Shown: positions 1 to 10,900 of the stretch, one piece after another
Layout: every line of letters starts with the position of its first letter
Position numbering within the stretch: position 1 is the first letter of the stretch
The notes under the pieces: model-generated
Databases searched by the model: none
Seen by the model: the letters and a program-made list of their open reading frames with translations, nothing else
What the model was told of the DNA's origin: nothing
DNA from: Boesenbergia rotunda
Lineage: Eukaryota > Streptophyta > Magnoliopsida > Zingiberales > Zingiberaceae
DNA: 64,000 nt
Direction: 5' to 3'
Assembly (NCBI GenBank): GCA_024364735.1
Contig: JAGFNQ010004008.1
Location: 538,039-602,038 of the forward strand
Translations under genes and position numbers: made by a program

Positions 1-599
1 AATATTTGTTATCACACTTAAAATTTTTCTTCTTCCCTAATTATATTTTCCCTTCCCTATTTTTTTTGTCCCATTTTTGCTGTGATCAAAGGGGGAGAGT
101 AGTTCGGGGGAGGTTATGTACATGATTGCAAAATTTTTATGCTTAATTCTGTTACAATACTATTATTGTTTGTTATTTATCCCTAACTAAACTTGGGTTG
201 ATGCACATCAAAAAGGGGGAAATTGTTGGTGCCCCAGTTGGTTTTGATGTGATCAACCAAGTTAGGTTAGGTCCTGTTGGTTTTAATCCCTCTGCTAAGT
301 GTGCAGGAGCTTAGGTTCGGAGGAAGTCGAGTGTAAGACATAGCGGACGAGAAGGATTGTGTGGGGAAGTGAGCCGACGGGCTCGGTACAATCCGAGGGA
401 CGCGGATGCTGCGGAAGAGTACACCGATGGAGCGAGAAGGACGTGCGCTGTGTCCGAGGGACGAGAAGCCGGGAGGAAGGACGCTCGAGGGGCGAAAGGC
501 CGGAGTCGGGTTCGGGTGAGCCTAACTCCGGTTGGCCGGAAATCACCCAGAAGACGAAGAATCAAAAAGACTAGTTCAAGCGCTCAAAAGAAAAGAAAA

Positions 600-690
600 A
601 ATTATTTGGTGCCACAAAGGATCGAACCCGAGACCTCAACTACACACACTAACCCACTTACCATTTGGAATAAAGAGCGATGGCAATAAA
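600..690 (-). other. tRNA-like A-box/B-box pair inside the LTR
   Basis: On the minus strand TGGTAAGTGGGTT (A-box-like, about 651-663) is followed some 30 nt later by GGTTCGATCC (B box, 619-628) and then TTTGTGGCACC. T-rich runs that could stop Pol III follow at about 585-600. It may be a relic SINE head or a tRNA-derived piece embedded in the LTR. No cloverleaf was found. Confidence 0.3.
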
Positions 691-936
691 ATGTTGCCGA
701 TATTACTACTTAGAGATTACAACAGCGACATGGAAATTCCAACAGCCATCTCGAGGAAAGATAAAGTTTTAATTAAAACAATTAAAACTTAAAGGATAAT
801 GTTACATTATCCTTTAATCAAATCCAATGGATGCAGTTTAATCCCATCCAAGATCAACCATCCAGATTACATCCATGGATCAACGGCCAAGAGAAAAGTG
901 ATCAACAATCAACAATCCAGATTTATTCTCTTAGGC

Positions 937-944
937 TATAAATA
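937..944 (+). promoter_or_regulatory. TATA box of the left-edge LTR
   Basis: TATAAATA lies inside GGCTATAAATAGAC, about 240 bp before the LTR end, the usual U3/R position in plant LTRs. Confidence 0.5.
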
Positions 945-1179
945 GACTTAGAGGTTTTGCTTTAGAAATCAATCATTTTATTCATTCTTGTAAAATCTCT
1001 AGCGTGCTATTTTTGTAAGGCTTCTCCGCCACAAGGAGATTTTTATTGAGCGTCCACTGCCTTGGAAGCAACGTTCTCAGTTGCGACCAAGTTCTTTTTT
1101 AAAGACGAGTGCCTCCACTTTCATAATTTTTACCCCGTCTATTCACCCCCTCTAGCCGGTCCAACCCGATCTAACAACA

Positions 1180-1560
1180 TCCTGCGAGATTAACACGAGC
1201 GTTAGGGGAACGTGTCGGAGGTTGTCCGGGGGAGCCCACTCCGACGCTCAAGTCAGTGCCGCTATCAAGGAGATGAAGAGAAGGCAAGAAGATATGCGTG
1301 TAGTAGAGAATGCGTAACCCCTTTACCGGAGGAGTTAGAGTACCTTTTATACCTGCAGGCGGCCGTCCACGAGTCTCCACGATCTTTGCCATGCCCCCTC
1401 GATTATCGGTTACTAGATCATCCCGATAACGGTCTTTGTGGCCATTAAATCTGGGTCGTTGCGAGGGTTGAGGATATCACGGAAAGAAAATCTTTCCAAC
1501 TCGGTAGATCTTATCACACAACTTCTTCAATCCACGTGTCAACCGCGGGGTACTCAACCC
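1180..1560 (+). repeat. Probable Ty3/gypsy LTR fragment
   Basis: This GC-richer block abuts the LTR. It includes the string GGGGGAGCCCACTCCGACGC and a CTTTTATACC TATA-like site near 1345, a composition I associate with plant gypsy LTRs. There are no partner LTR, primer site or coding sequences, so the assignment rests on pattern memory. Confidence 0.3.
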
Positions 1561-3270
1561 CATCAACAGTGATATGCAGAGGAAGATTTTGAGGGCAAAA
1601 TTAGAATTAGGGAAAGAAGAAAAAAGAGATCAAAGAAAGAAGAAAATCGGAAAGAGAGGAAAAAAAGTTCGGTATTAGAGCAGGAAGAAGAAAAATGGAC
1701 AAAGGAGAAAAAAAAATTTAGACTCGGGAAAAGAGGAAAAAGGGTTCAACTACAAAGTTTTTAATCGGATTTTTTTAGAAAAAGTTTAGAAAGTTTCAAA
1801 TTTTATAACTATATCCTTTTTTTAATTTTTTTTCATTGTATTAATATTTTTCATGAATTTTAGGGGGGGGGGGGGGGGGGGGTTTCACCCTTTCGGCCCT
1901 ATATAGCTACCCCTCTATATGTATGTAGTAATCAAGAGAAATTTAAAATTAATTGACCTTTTAAAATGAAGAAATAATGATTTATCTATAGGTAGAATTT
2001 GAGATATGTTCATTGATTAAATTTTCTATTTATGGAAATATTATTTAGGCTGGAACTTTGGTAGTTATTAACCCATCTTGTAAAATGACATATTGGTCCT
2101 CTATTATAAAGTAATAGTTTTTTCATTATTATCTCTCTTATTTTTTGTTGTCTAAATCGGTGCATTATAACAACTACAAGTTTTGTAACTGCTACACAGT
2201 TGTAGTAATTATTGTATCATATTTGCTACAACTAAATCACTACACAGTTATAGCAGCTATGGAATCATAATTGCTACAACTACAACTGAGAGTGGTTAGT
2301 TAATGATATAACAACGACAGAGAAAACTTCCAAAGGCCATAACCTTTGAGTTTTAACTCAGATATCAGAACAAGACACTCTTTTATTTAATCAATGCTCA
2401 TTCAGAGATTTATATTTTTATAGTAAAATTCATAACCGATCAACTTTTAGATTCAAAAAAAAATCATTTAGGGTCTTTTTAGAAGCCCCAAATATATTTT
2501 TTACTATTTTTGATAATTTATAATTTATTTGTTAGAAATAAACACAAAGTTGCACAGATTGGTTTAGTTTCTTGACTCAAATTGAGATTAGTTTATCAAA
2601 AATGAATTCAAAGATGTACACATTAGATTAGATTAAAAAATGTCTTTTTTTGTTACAAAACAACTTAGTGCTCTTTATTAAAAAGGGAAATTTATGTTGT
2701 AGCAACTATAGTCCTATAGCTACTGCAACTACGACTAATTATAGTTATAGCAACTGCAATTGCGTTGCTACAACTACGTAGCAACTACAATGACGTAATT
2801 GCTATGGTTATATAGTAACTATAATGACATAATTGATACAACACAACTCTGAATCATGATTTAGGTGGGAATAGTAGGAGTGCATGTGTCGACGTATACA
2901 TATGTCATAAGTAATTACTATACTAGAGGATAGAAGATGTCAATGTAAAATAGGATGGGATATCCTTTTGATAATAAATCAAAGTGGGAATCCCTTTGAT
3001 GATCCTTTAAAAAAGTGCCCCCATATTTTATTAACCTTCTTTGTATTTTTTTAAAAAATTATTAGAATCTTAAAAAATAAAAATAAAAATATTTATAAAT
3101 TTAAGAGAATATCATGAATTTAATAACATATTATTTTCTAAAAAAAATTGAGCTTTTTCAGTGATTATGGTATGAAACTCTTTTATCAAATAATTATTTT
3201 TTAAAAATTCTATTCAGTTTAGTTTAATTTAAATAAAGAAAATTATTATTATTTTTATTTTTATTTAGAA
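1561..3270. other. AT-rich intergenic spacer with short repeats
   Basis: No gene is visible. It holds a purine-rich stretch (1570-1740), a 20-G homopolymer (1863-1882), and two patches (2160-2290 and 2690-2850) built from degenerate direct and inverted copies of a TAGCAACTAC / GTAGTTGCTA word. It ends in low-complexity A/T DNA upstream of the pyrB leader. Confidence 0.6.
1863..1882. repeat. Poly-G run of 20
   Basis: Twenty consecutive G residues are followed by TTTCACCC. Such tracts are unstable and assemble poorly, so the exact length is uncertain. Confidence 0.9.
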
Positions 3271-3399
3271 TTGAAATAGACTAAAATATAAAAAAAACAA
3301 ATGTGATGCGCTCATTGAAAAATTTCCTTCGAAAAAATATCGAAAAATACGATATTTTTAAGTAGATTCCAAACCGAGCGAATTGAGCGGGAGTCATTT

Positions 3400-3891
3400 T
3401 CCCACCGGCCCTATTTCTATATCCCTCTCGATTTCCCTTTCCACTAACCCTAATCCTCTGCTCCGCCACCATCGACGAGCTCTCGAGCAATCCGTCCAGC
3501 AATCCGGCGCTGCGCATTAGCCGTTTCCTTCCACTTCCGCACGCAAGGTTGGCCGCTTTCTCCACCGTTTTCTTACCGCCGTCTTCTGCTCTTCCCCGTC
3601 GACACTCCGTCAACATCGCCAGTTCCTCCCTCCGCCACTATGCCCTCCTACCCACACACCGGCGTAGCCTCAGTAGTCCTACCTCCTTTGCCTCAGCCCT
3701 CGGCCGCCTCCTTTCCGCTGCCTCAGCCGCCCCATCTCCCTCCTCCTCTTCTTCGCTTCTTCCTGCACTGATGAAAATTATGTTCTCTTCTTTGTTATTG
3801 CGGTCGAAAGATATGAACTTCCCCTGAAATTTGTGCAATGGGTTAAAAAAGATATAATTTTTCTTTGTTTTTTCGTCACTTCTCAGTTGCG
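3400..3891 (+). promoter_or_regulatory. Promoter-proximal region and leader of the pyrB gene, with a probable leader intron
   Basis: Base composition switches at about 3370 from A/T-rich to C/T-rich, as in many plant 5' leaders, with an AT-rich TATA-like stretch (AAAATATAAAAAAA) at 3284-3297. A pyrimidine tract ending CACTTCTCAG (3877-3886) is a good splice acceptor 5 nt before the first ATG at 3892. A possible donor is AAG/GTTGGC at 3547/3548. This suggests an intron in the 5' UTR, as the frame upstream of 3892 gives no ATG-started extension. The transcription start is not visible. Confidence 0.5.
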
Positions 3892-6294
3892 ATGCCTTTC
3901 ACCGCTTTCTCAGCTCCTGCCATGGACGCGTATGTTTTGAATCTTTGTACCAGAATTCCAAGCAATCACCCAATGAAGCATTATCGGTCTCCTATCTGCT
4001 GTCAGGCAATTAGCAACGCTAGAGAAGCAATCTTTGTCAGAGCACCCCCACCCGCACTTTCTACTAATCCACTGTATTCTTTGAGGAAAGGATTACCCAT
4101 GAGGAGCAGTCAATGCTATTCTCTTGATATGAAAGACTATTCAGCTTCGTGCAGTAACAAGTTTCAACTTGATGATGTTGTTGATTCTCAACAGTTTGAT
4201 ACAGACATTTTGAATGGAATATTTGAAGTAGCTTATGAGATGGAGAAAATTGAGAAGACTTCACCAGGGAGCAATATGCTGAAAGGGTATCTGATGGCCA
4301 CTTTGTTTTACGAACCTTCTACTCGAACTAGACTTTCGTTTGAATCAGCTATGAAAAGATTAGGTGGTGAAGTTTTGACTACTGAAAATGCTCGTGAATT
4401 TTCTTCTGCTGCAAAAGGAGAAACTCTTGAAGGTACTACTCTATTTTAATTTTCTTTTTTTTTTATCATGGGTCATGCGAGTGAGGCTTGTGAACATTAA
4501 ATTATCTTGCAGACACCATAAGGACAGTTGAAGGTTACTCAGATATAATTGTTTTGAGGCATTTTGAAAGTGGAGCTGCTAGACGAGCAGCTTCTACAGC
4601 CAGTATTCCTGTAATAAATGCTGGGGATGGTCCAGGGCAACATCCAACACAGGTATTGAAGTTTTTTTTTGCTTCTTATCCAGTGTGAAAGGTTGGTAAT
4701 GAAGTTAGGGGCTAGTATGATGAATGCATGGCTATATGATTCTTACCTACATATGGTCCACTACACACTATGTTTTATGTTCAGAAGGTTGTTCCACAAT
4801 ACAGCACAAGGGCAAACCAGTAAACGCCAATGGTAATGTGAACGTTGGGTTCTACTGAGGCAATCTAGTTTTGTAGAAAAAGTAACCAGGGACCAGTAAA
4901 TTGATCTTCTCATGGCATAAGTGGTTCACTGTACTTATTCTCTTGTATAGGATGTAAATATGTTGATTGTTCTTAATGAGAAAGATACATAGTTTTGATC
5001 TGTATAGTACTGCAGTAGAACAGTCACACTGGAATTTATTTATGGGCAACAATTATGGTCACAGAACTGGATGCATGCTATTTAGTTGCTAATAAGCACT
5101 CTGTGTCAACATCCTTAGTGTTTGTAGCTGTATAGCTTGTCTCATGATGCAGTGGATGGAAAATAGTCACCTCAATATTATGAGGCAGTTCATTGTCTCT
5201 GTATATAGCTTATTGATCAGCCGTTTGGAAATGCTTTATTGGTTGTTTTGGATATACCAGAAGTTGCTTGCACTAAAAAGTAAAGTTGGATAGTTGCAAT
5301 TTCAGTTTGAGAACTTCTGGAAATGGTTATATTTTTACAGTTATAAGTATTTTTGTGAAAGTGGTAACTTTTTATGTTTTTGTTTTTCAGGCTCTATTGG
5401 ATGTGTACACCATCAAAAGAGAAATAGGTAGATTGGATGGAATATCACTTGGTTTGGTTGGTGACCTTGCAAATGGAAGGACTGTTAGATCACTGGCATT
5501 CTTAATAGCTAAGTATCAGAAAGTAAAGATTTACTTTGTTGCACCACAAGTTGTGAAGATGAAGGTATTGTCTTCCGATCCTAAATGAGGAGGTCGAGGC
5601 TTCATGTTTATTATTTGCTTGCTTCATCTATTCATTCTGTTATGCTGACACACACAGGATGACATCAAAAACTATTTGACATCTATTGGTATTGAATGGG
5701 AAGAGAGCTCTGATCTATTGGAAGTGGCTTCAAGATGTGATGTTATTTATCAAACTCGCATTCAGAAAGAAAGATTTGGTGAAAGGATAGACCTTTATGA
5801 AGCAGCTCGTGGTAAATACATCGTTGACGAAAAGGTGTTGGAGGTGCTTCCTAAGCATGCTGTTATCATGCACCCGCTTCCACGGCTTGATGAGGTACGT
5901 TGCATGCCTTCAACATTTTCTTTTCTGCTTTAAGAATGAAAACTCAAGTGAACAAGTCTTATATAGATGAAGAAATCCAGATTTACTCAGATTCATTTCT
6001 CTATAAAAACCTATCATTCATTAGGGTTTAGCCTTACAAATTATTTCCTTTGGATTCTATTAGTAGTTCTTTTGAATTGTTACCTAGCCTCGTGATCAAG
6101 TCCAACAACTATGAAACCACCAATGTCAACTCTTGTGCTTAAAATAACTCTATTTGAGGCAAATTTTATTTTGTATGCCTGTGCAGATAACTGTCGATGT
6201 AGATAATGACTCTAGAGCTGCATATTTCCGGCAAGCCAAGAATGGCCTGTATATCCGAATGGCTCTACTTAAGTTGCTTCTTCTCGGCTGGTGA
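3892..6294 (+). CDS. PYRB: Aspartate carbamoyltransferase (ATCase), plastid-targeted; five coding exons
   Basis: Catalyses carbamoyl phosphate + L-aspartate to N-carbamoyl-L-aspartate, the committed step of pyrimidine synthesis, in plastids. Exons 3892-4432, 4513-4652, 5391-5564, 5658-5894 and 6187-6294 join in frame with GT/AG introns to 399 residues, the usual plant length (about 390). Residues 1 to about 85 are Ser/Pro/Arg-rich, transit-peptide-like. The catalytic chain starts near F91. Visible family motifs: STRTR at 143-147 (carbamoyl-phosphate loop), SSAAKGET at 171-178 (mobile loop with Ser and Lys), R196, HPTQ at 224-227 and HPLPR at 357-361. All expected active-site motifs are present and no frame damage is seen, so the gene looks functional. 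Start choice: the first ATG after the acceptor; a second ATG lies 10 codons on (M11). Plant ATCase is a feedback-regulated (UMP) homotrimer without a separate regulatory chain (family knowledge). Exon limits are by eye. Confidence 0.96.
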
Positions 6295-6560
6295 AATAGC
6301 AATGGCTACTAAATTTTGACATAAAAATCTATGGCAATAAGCATTTTCCCCCGTCCGGCATCTCAACTACTTATTTTTGGAAACCTTTTGTGTCAGTTAT
6401 CAATGGCCGAATGATAATTCCTAATATTAGGATGGAGAGATGATTTAATAATGCAATTTGCACTATAAGTTACTGATTTTATGTTTCTTAATTATTGGTT
6501 ATGGTCATCATGTTTTAGTAGATGGATTTAACCTGCTTCAAATATAATGTAATTCACAAG
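6295..6560 (+). other. 3' untranslated region of pyrB (approximate)
   Basis: Non-coding, AT-rich sequence follows the TGA. AATAATGC near 6448 and AATATAATGT near 6541 are plausible plant-type polyadenylation elements. The end is an estimate bounded by the repeat starting at 6575. Confidence 0.45.
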
Positions 6561-6574
6561 TTACAAGCTAGGAA

Positions 6575-7189
6575 TAGATCTGAACATGGTTTAGAACCGA
6601 CGGTTCGAAATCATTGGTTCAACAGTTCGACGGGGGTCAACCCTTAATCTTAACCGTCTAAGACGGTCACGGTTCATAGTTCGTGCACGATTTACTACGG
6701 TTCTTCACAATTCAAAATTACTATATTATTTTTTTAAAATAAAATTTTATAAAATTATTTGTTGGACTCGATTATTGTTGGATTTATTAAGATAATAATT
6801 ATATAGTAAAAAATATTAAATAATTATTAAATAATTAATTAAGAAATAAATAAAAGTTTGTATTTTAAAATTATTAATATAATAAAATAGATTAGTTATT
6901 AAATAATTAACTAGTAAATAAAAATATAAAAATTTACTGTGTGGTTGACTAAGTTGTTTCCTCTAGAACTAGAAGACTCCAATTCGAATCTCGATTTCAT
7001 GTTTATATATATCGTTGAATTGACGGTTGGTGATTAAACCTTCGGTTCAGCAATTTATATAAGCTTGAATCAGATGGGCCGGGTCGATTTTGGTTCGGTC
7101 CAGCTAACCGGGTCAACGAGCAACTGGTCTGTTGACCTAGTTACGTGTCTGGGTGGGTCTGGGTTGGACACGGCCCGTGGATGGGTCTA
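6575..7189. mobile_element. Possible non-autonomous hAT-like element
   Basis: The left end TAGATCTGAACATGG and the inverse of the right end, TAGACCCATCCACGG, agree at 10 of 15 positions. Both flanks are rich in GGTTCG / CGGTTC words and the middle is A/T-rich. This is the look of decayed hAT-type elements in plants. I see no clear 8-bp target duplication, which weakens the call. Confidence 0.3.
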
Positions 7190-7259
7190 ATTAAGAAAGT
7201 TGCTATTACAAAAATTATTGATGAATTTTTTCTCAGAAACAAAATATAAATAAATATTC

Positions 7260-7760
7260 TCAATGACATTAATCTAAATCTTTTTATCATCGGCAATGAA
7301 TGATAGTAAATTTGTTAGAAACCATGGATCTAAATCTTCAATTATAGTTTTAGAAACGTCCCTTTTTAATTTAGCCGTATAAGATGATTATAATTCATAA
7401 TTTAGAATTGTCGGTTACGATTTCATTTAATTCGTGACAGTTTAAAATTATTAATTTTTAATTAAAAATATTTTTATTATTATAAATTATTAAAAATATA
7501 AAAAAAACTTATATTTATTTAAGTTGTCTAATCAAAGCTTACTGACCTTGCTTATCTTTTTATCCTTGTTAGTTATTTCTTCTCAACTTTGTTACATTGG
7601 AATCGAATTATCTTAACCGTTTAAAAAAAAAAAAAATCTTCTGAACGATTGTGATTGACGATTCCAATGGTTGAAATAGTTTTCAATTATTTTCTCCTTT
7701 TCACAAGACTCATAAATTAACGGTTGGTCTTTTCCTACCACTAACGTAATTAAGCCTAAT
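7260..7760. repeat. Diverged relative of the 6575-7189 repeat
   Basis: Word order matches the neighbouring repeat: TTTAGAAACG, then a CCGTATAAGATG-like word, then TTAGAATTGTCGGTTACG, an A/T-rich block, and ATTAACGGTTGGT. No coding sequence and no clear ends. Confidence 0.3.
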
Positions 7761-8293
7761 GACATAATCTATACATCTCAATTTTTATGCTTACAGTAGG
7801 TTTATTTAAGCTAGACATAGACATTGCTTCTGTTCGAATCCTTTCAGTTACAAGTTGGAAGATCTTTTGTTCATTCTCGGTCGGAAGGTACGGAATTAGA
7901 GTTAACAAAGGGAATTCCTATCGTTAGAAACCAAACAACAGCTATTTTAGGCATTTGCTAAGATAGTCGTGCAAGGCTTGCTCCTTTGGCATAGACCCCG
8001 ACGCTTGAGATCTTCGGTACTTCTCTATCGAATAAGTGATTCTGCCGTGTCTTGGTTAATGTTTTTTTCCCCCCTTTTAGCTGTGGAAATCCAATAGTCA
8101 AAATCAAGAAAAAGGTCATGACCAAGATCCAAAGGGACCAATCTTGTGGGGAGATATTGTCATACCTCAAGATAGAGGAGTCGTCGGACAATATTTCCTC
8201 TATATGATAGAAAATTTAGAACATTTATATAACCCCACACAATATATATATGACATCAAGCCTCAAATTAAATCAAATAACGGTCAATCCCAA
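7761..8293. other. Gene-free stretch
   Basis: Open frames here are short and on both strands. None shows a recognisable motif, and no splice-linked structure was found. Confidence 0.5.
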
Positions 8294-8388
8294 TCGGAGC
8301 ATATAAAAGTAAATGTATCACAGTAATAAAATCCATAACAGTCGGAGCATATAAAAGTAAATGTATCACAGTAATAAAATCCATAACA
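8294..8388. repeat. 48-bp tandem duplication, two copies
   Basis: The 47 bases from 8294 to 8340 recur exactly at 8342-8388 after one extra base, starting TCGGAGCATATAAAAGT. The perfect match implies a recent local duplication. Confidence 0.9.
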
Positions 8389-9461
8389 CTCGCCTGAGCT
8401 ACTCTTTGGGTAGGCGGGCAACAAAATATCGCATGAAGTCCAACAGAGGACTCAAAAATACAAATCACACATCAAATACAACACAATACAAGTCCACGAT
8501 GTAAAACAACTACAGAATAAGGAGTATGCTGTAGTAGAAAACATAAACACTCGGAAGAACTCAAAGTCGGTGTTGTCGGGACCTGGTACTAGCAACTGGG
8601 CTCCCCTGGCGATCAATCAACCTGAAAATAGAAATAGGGTGACAGGTGGTGAGTCTATGTGGATTCTACCGGTATAGAGATAGATATGCATGACAACATA
8701 AATAGCTATGTAAGCTATAAAGAAACAACAAGATACAGTCTCAAGATAAATATTAGAATATACATAATTGAAAGTATCGAATGAATATACATACCAAAAA
8801 TCAGCCAATCCTGATCATAAAAGACTCGTATCATACGAGCAGGTGCTGAGTCATCGAACCAAATACATAATATTTCCCGTATATGTATGCCAAACATATG
8901 CAACAAACAAATGTAACAATCACAATCAAATGCACAATGCATCAGATGCACATGATGCAATAACATGGTCACCCCTGACACCATTCAAGTCATTGATACA
9001 TGTCATATGTGTCGGCCGAGTAGGTAGAGTTGTGACACTGTCCGCACTTTGCCATCATTGCTCCTGAGTGACCGAGTGGACAGGATGCTGGTAGAGTTAT
9101 TGCTCCGCCCCATGTACAAATGGGGGAGATATTTCTCTCATCTCCTTAGAACACTAGAAAGAGAAGGGATCCCTATCTGCTACCATGCTCCAGAACCACT
9201 ACATATAAGCGGTCGAGTGGAGCAGTACAGAGCAACTATACATACCTAACAGTAACCACTAACCCATGAGTGGCTAAGTGTGTAGATCATGTAACAGATG
9301 ACGGGCTCAGACCACAAGGGAGTCATGATCGCCAGCATGAAACAATGCAAAGATGGTACATGACTCTAACACATGTCACACCCACCAAGTCATCATACAT
9401 AACTTAACCTAACACGCACCGATCGATCACATGTATCATAACCTAACTATCAAACATCTAG

Positions 9462-9654
9462 TCGTTATCCCAGGCATCCGCGGTTCGATCCTTAACCACG
9501 ACATTTTTGTAGAAATTTTTCCTTCAAATAGGGCGTGAACCCTGGGACGTTGGGCTTCTGGACCGCCCACTGCGAGTGCTTTCCGATTTGCCCCGGTGAC
9601 CGGTGGGAAACTTCCGTGGGGTCGGGCCGGTCACCTCAGGTTCAAAAAAAAAAA
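9462..9654 (+). mobile_element. SINE with Pol III B box and poly-A tail, 5' truncated
   Basis: GGTTCGATCC (9482-9491) matches the Pol III B box. The body GTGAACCCTGGGACGTTGGG...CCGGTGACCGG...GGTCACCTCAGGTTC ends in an 11-A tail (9644-9654). tRNA-derived plant SINEs have this layout. A clear A box about 30 nt upstream is missing, so the 5' end is probably truncated. The left limit is approximate. Confidence 0.55.
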
Positions 9655-10129
9655 TACATATGCAAGTATAACTATAATCAATCAATGCAAATATAGAGTA
9701 GCATGCTACTATATCTAAATACACATGCTCACATAAATACTATACAGAATCAGATGTCAATATAACAAAACTGTATAAACAGGAATTAGATTATATTAAA
9801 GATCAAGCAAAAACTATATAGACAGGAATTAGATTATATCAAAGATCAAATAATAAGTATCAATTAGGATAACAATGATAGCAGATATAAGGTAAATAGA
9901 ATCTATTGCAACAAATATAAGCAGTTGATCCTCTCGACAAGTGAAGAAGGTTCTCGCTAGGATGACTCGGTCTGACTAAGATGACCCCAGTTTGCAGTAG
10001 CGTGGAGGTCGGGGTCGGGCTCGAGCACTAATAGGACACAAGTGGCTTGGGTCGGACCAAAAACGAGAGAGCAAAGTGGAGCAAAGGTTTTAAATGGTAG
10101 CAACCCCCTCTTTGGAGCCCCAAAGGGGG

Positions 10130-10137
10130 TTTATATA
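10130..10137 (-). promoter_or_regulatory. TATA box of the minus-strand LTR-like block
   Basis: TATATAAA on the minus strand within CCCCTATATAAACCCCC. Confidence 0.4.
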
Positions 10138-10496
10138 GGGGAGGGGAAGCCTTCTGACTTGTCAGAGCTGTCCTGTCTCATTAAGGATTAGTCAGTTGTC
10201 ATACTGGAATAATGGCGGCCTTAGCTGCTCTGTGAGATTGTCACAGCCGCCTGACAATCTGTCCCAGTTGTCTCCTCTGATCCTCATTAATGTTTAGCGG
10301 TTCTGTCAGGTCATGATTATGTCAGAAGTCCTTTCCCCATGATGAGGAGATTTGTGAGATCTCTACTGCTGAAGCAACCTGTCACTCTTTCGGGATAGTC
10401 GGTTCAGGTCTACCAACCCACAACCTGGGTCAGTCAGATAAGCGAAGTCTCTCGGCCACTCACGTTTTTAGGGCGGTCCTAAAGTGTCCGATCCAG

Positions 10497-10745
10497 GATG
10501 CTCGGTCTAGGGTGATCGATCCAGGGTGACCGACTCGGGATGACGGACCCAGGCTGTCTGACCCCGGGTGTCTGACCCTGGGTGTCCGACCAAGGGTGTT
10601 CGACCCAGAGTGACAGGCCCCGGGTGACCGACCCAGGGTGCCTGACCCCAGACGCCTGACCCCAGGTGTCTGACCTTGGGTGTCCGACCCAGGGTGACAG
10701 GCCCTGAGTGACCGACCCGGGGTGTCCGCGACTTGGTGATCCCGA
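10497..10745. repeat. GC-rich minisatellite, about 15-bp period
   Basis: More than a dozen degenerate copies of a GGGTGTCCGACCCAG-like word run without interruption. The period is a multiple of three and few stops occur, so two long minus-strand frames pass through and give repetitive peptides. These are artefacts, not genes. Confidence 0.85.
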
Positions 10746-10900
10746 CCGAATAACCCCGACCGGGAGACCCCGCCTGGGAGGCCTGTTGCTCACCGAGCAC
10801 TCATGAAGAGATCCGACGAAACGCTTCTGCTTTATTCCGACTGAACTTTTCCGACCGGTGATCCGCAACCGCTAAAGTTCTCGGCCGGGAATGCCCGCTC

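Larger units (their letters stand above)
1..1179 (+). mobile_element. 3' end of a copia-type LTR retrotransposon entering from the left edge
   Basis: The first 223 bases look like the 3' non-coding end of a plant copia element: several purine blocks (AAAGGGGGAGAG near 90, AAAAAGGGGGAAAT just before 224) and no coding frame. The last block directly precedes an LTR that starts TGTTGGTG. The layout is like that of elements C, D and E here, but the LTR sequence is different, so this is a separate family. The rest of the element lies outside the window. Confidence 0.7.
224..1179 (+). repeat. 3' long terminal repeat (956 bp)
   Basis: It begins TGTTGGTGCC right after a polypurine tract and ends ...CTAACAACA. 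A pyrimidine run followed by a TATTCACCCCCTCTAG motif lies about 40 bp before the end, as in the ends of the C, D and E LTRs. A TATA box sits at 937-944. The partner 5' LTR and the target duplication are off the window, so the exact right end is inferred from the TG...CA rule. Confidence 0.7.
8390..10900 (-). repeat. Minus-strand LTR-like DNA, probably Ty3/gypsy
   Basis: A non-coding block with a TATA box on the minus strand (10130-10137) inside CCCCTATATAAACCCCC, a tandem minisatellite upstream of it (10497-10745), and a mix of GC-rich and AT-rich segments like long plant gypsy LTRs. I found no primer site, polypurine tract or second LTR, so family and limits are uncertain. A SINE is embedded at 9462-9654. 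Confidence 0.3.

Noticed and set aside
3549..3827. Plus-strand frame upstream of pyrB as an extra coding exon
   Set aside because: No ATG in frame and not in phase with exon 1; kept only as a low-interest observation.
7958..8191. 77-codon minus-strand frame with a hydrophobic segment
   Set aside because: Isolated, without recognisable homology or gene structure.
10479..10868. 129-codon minus-strand frame with repetitive Gly/Ser/Arg peptide
   Set aside because: It is a read-through of a 15-bp minisatellite; a period divisible by three keeps frames open.
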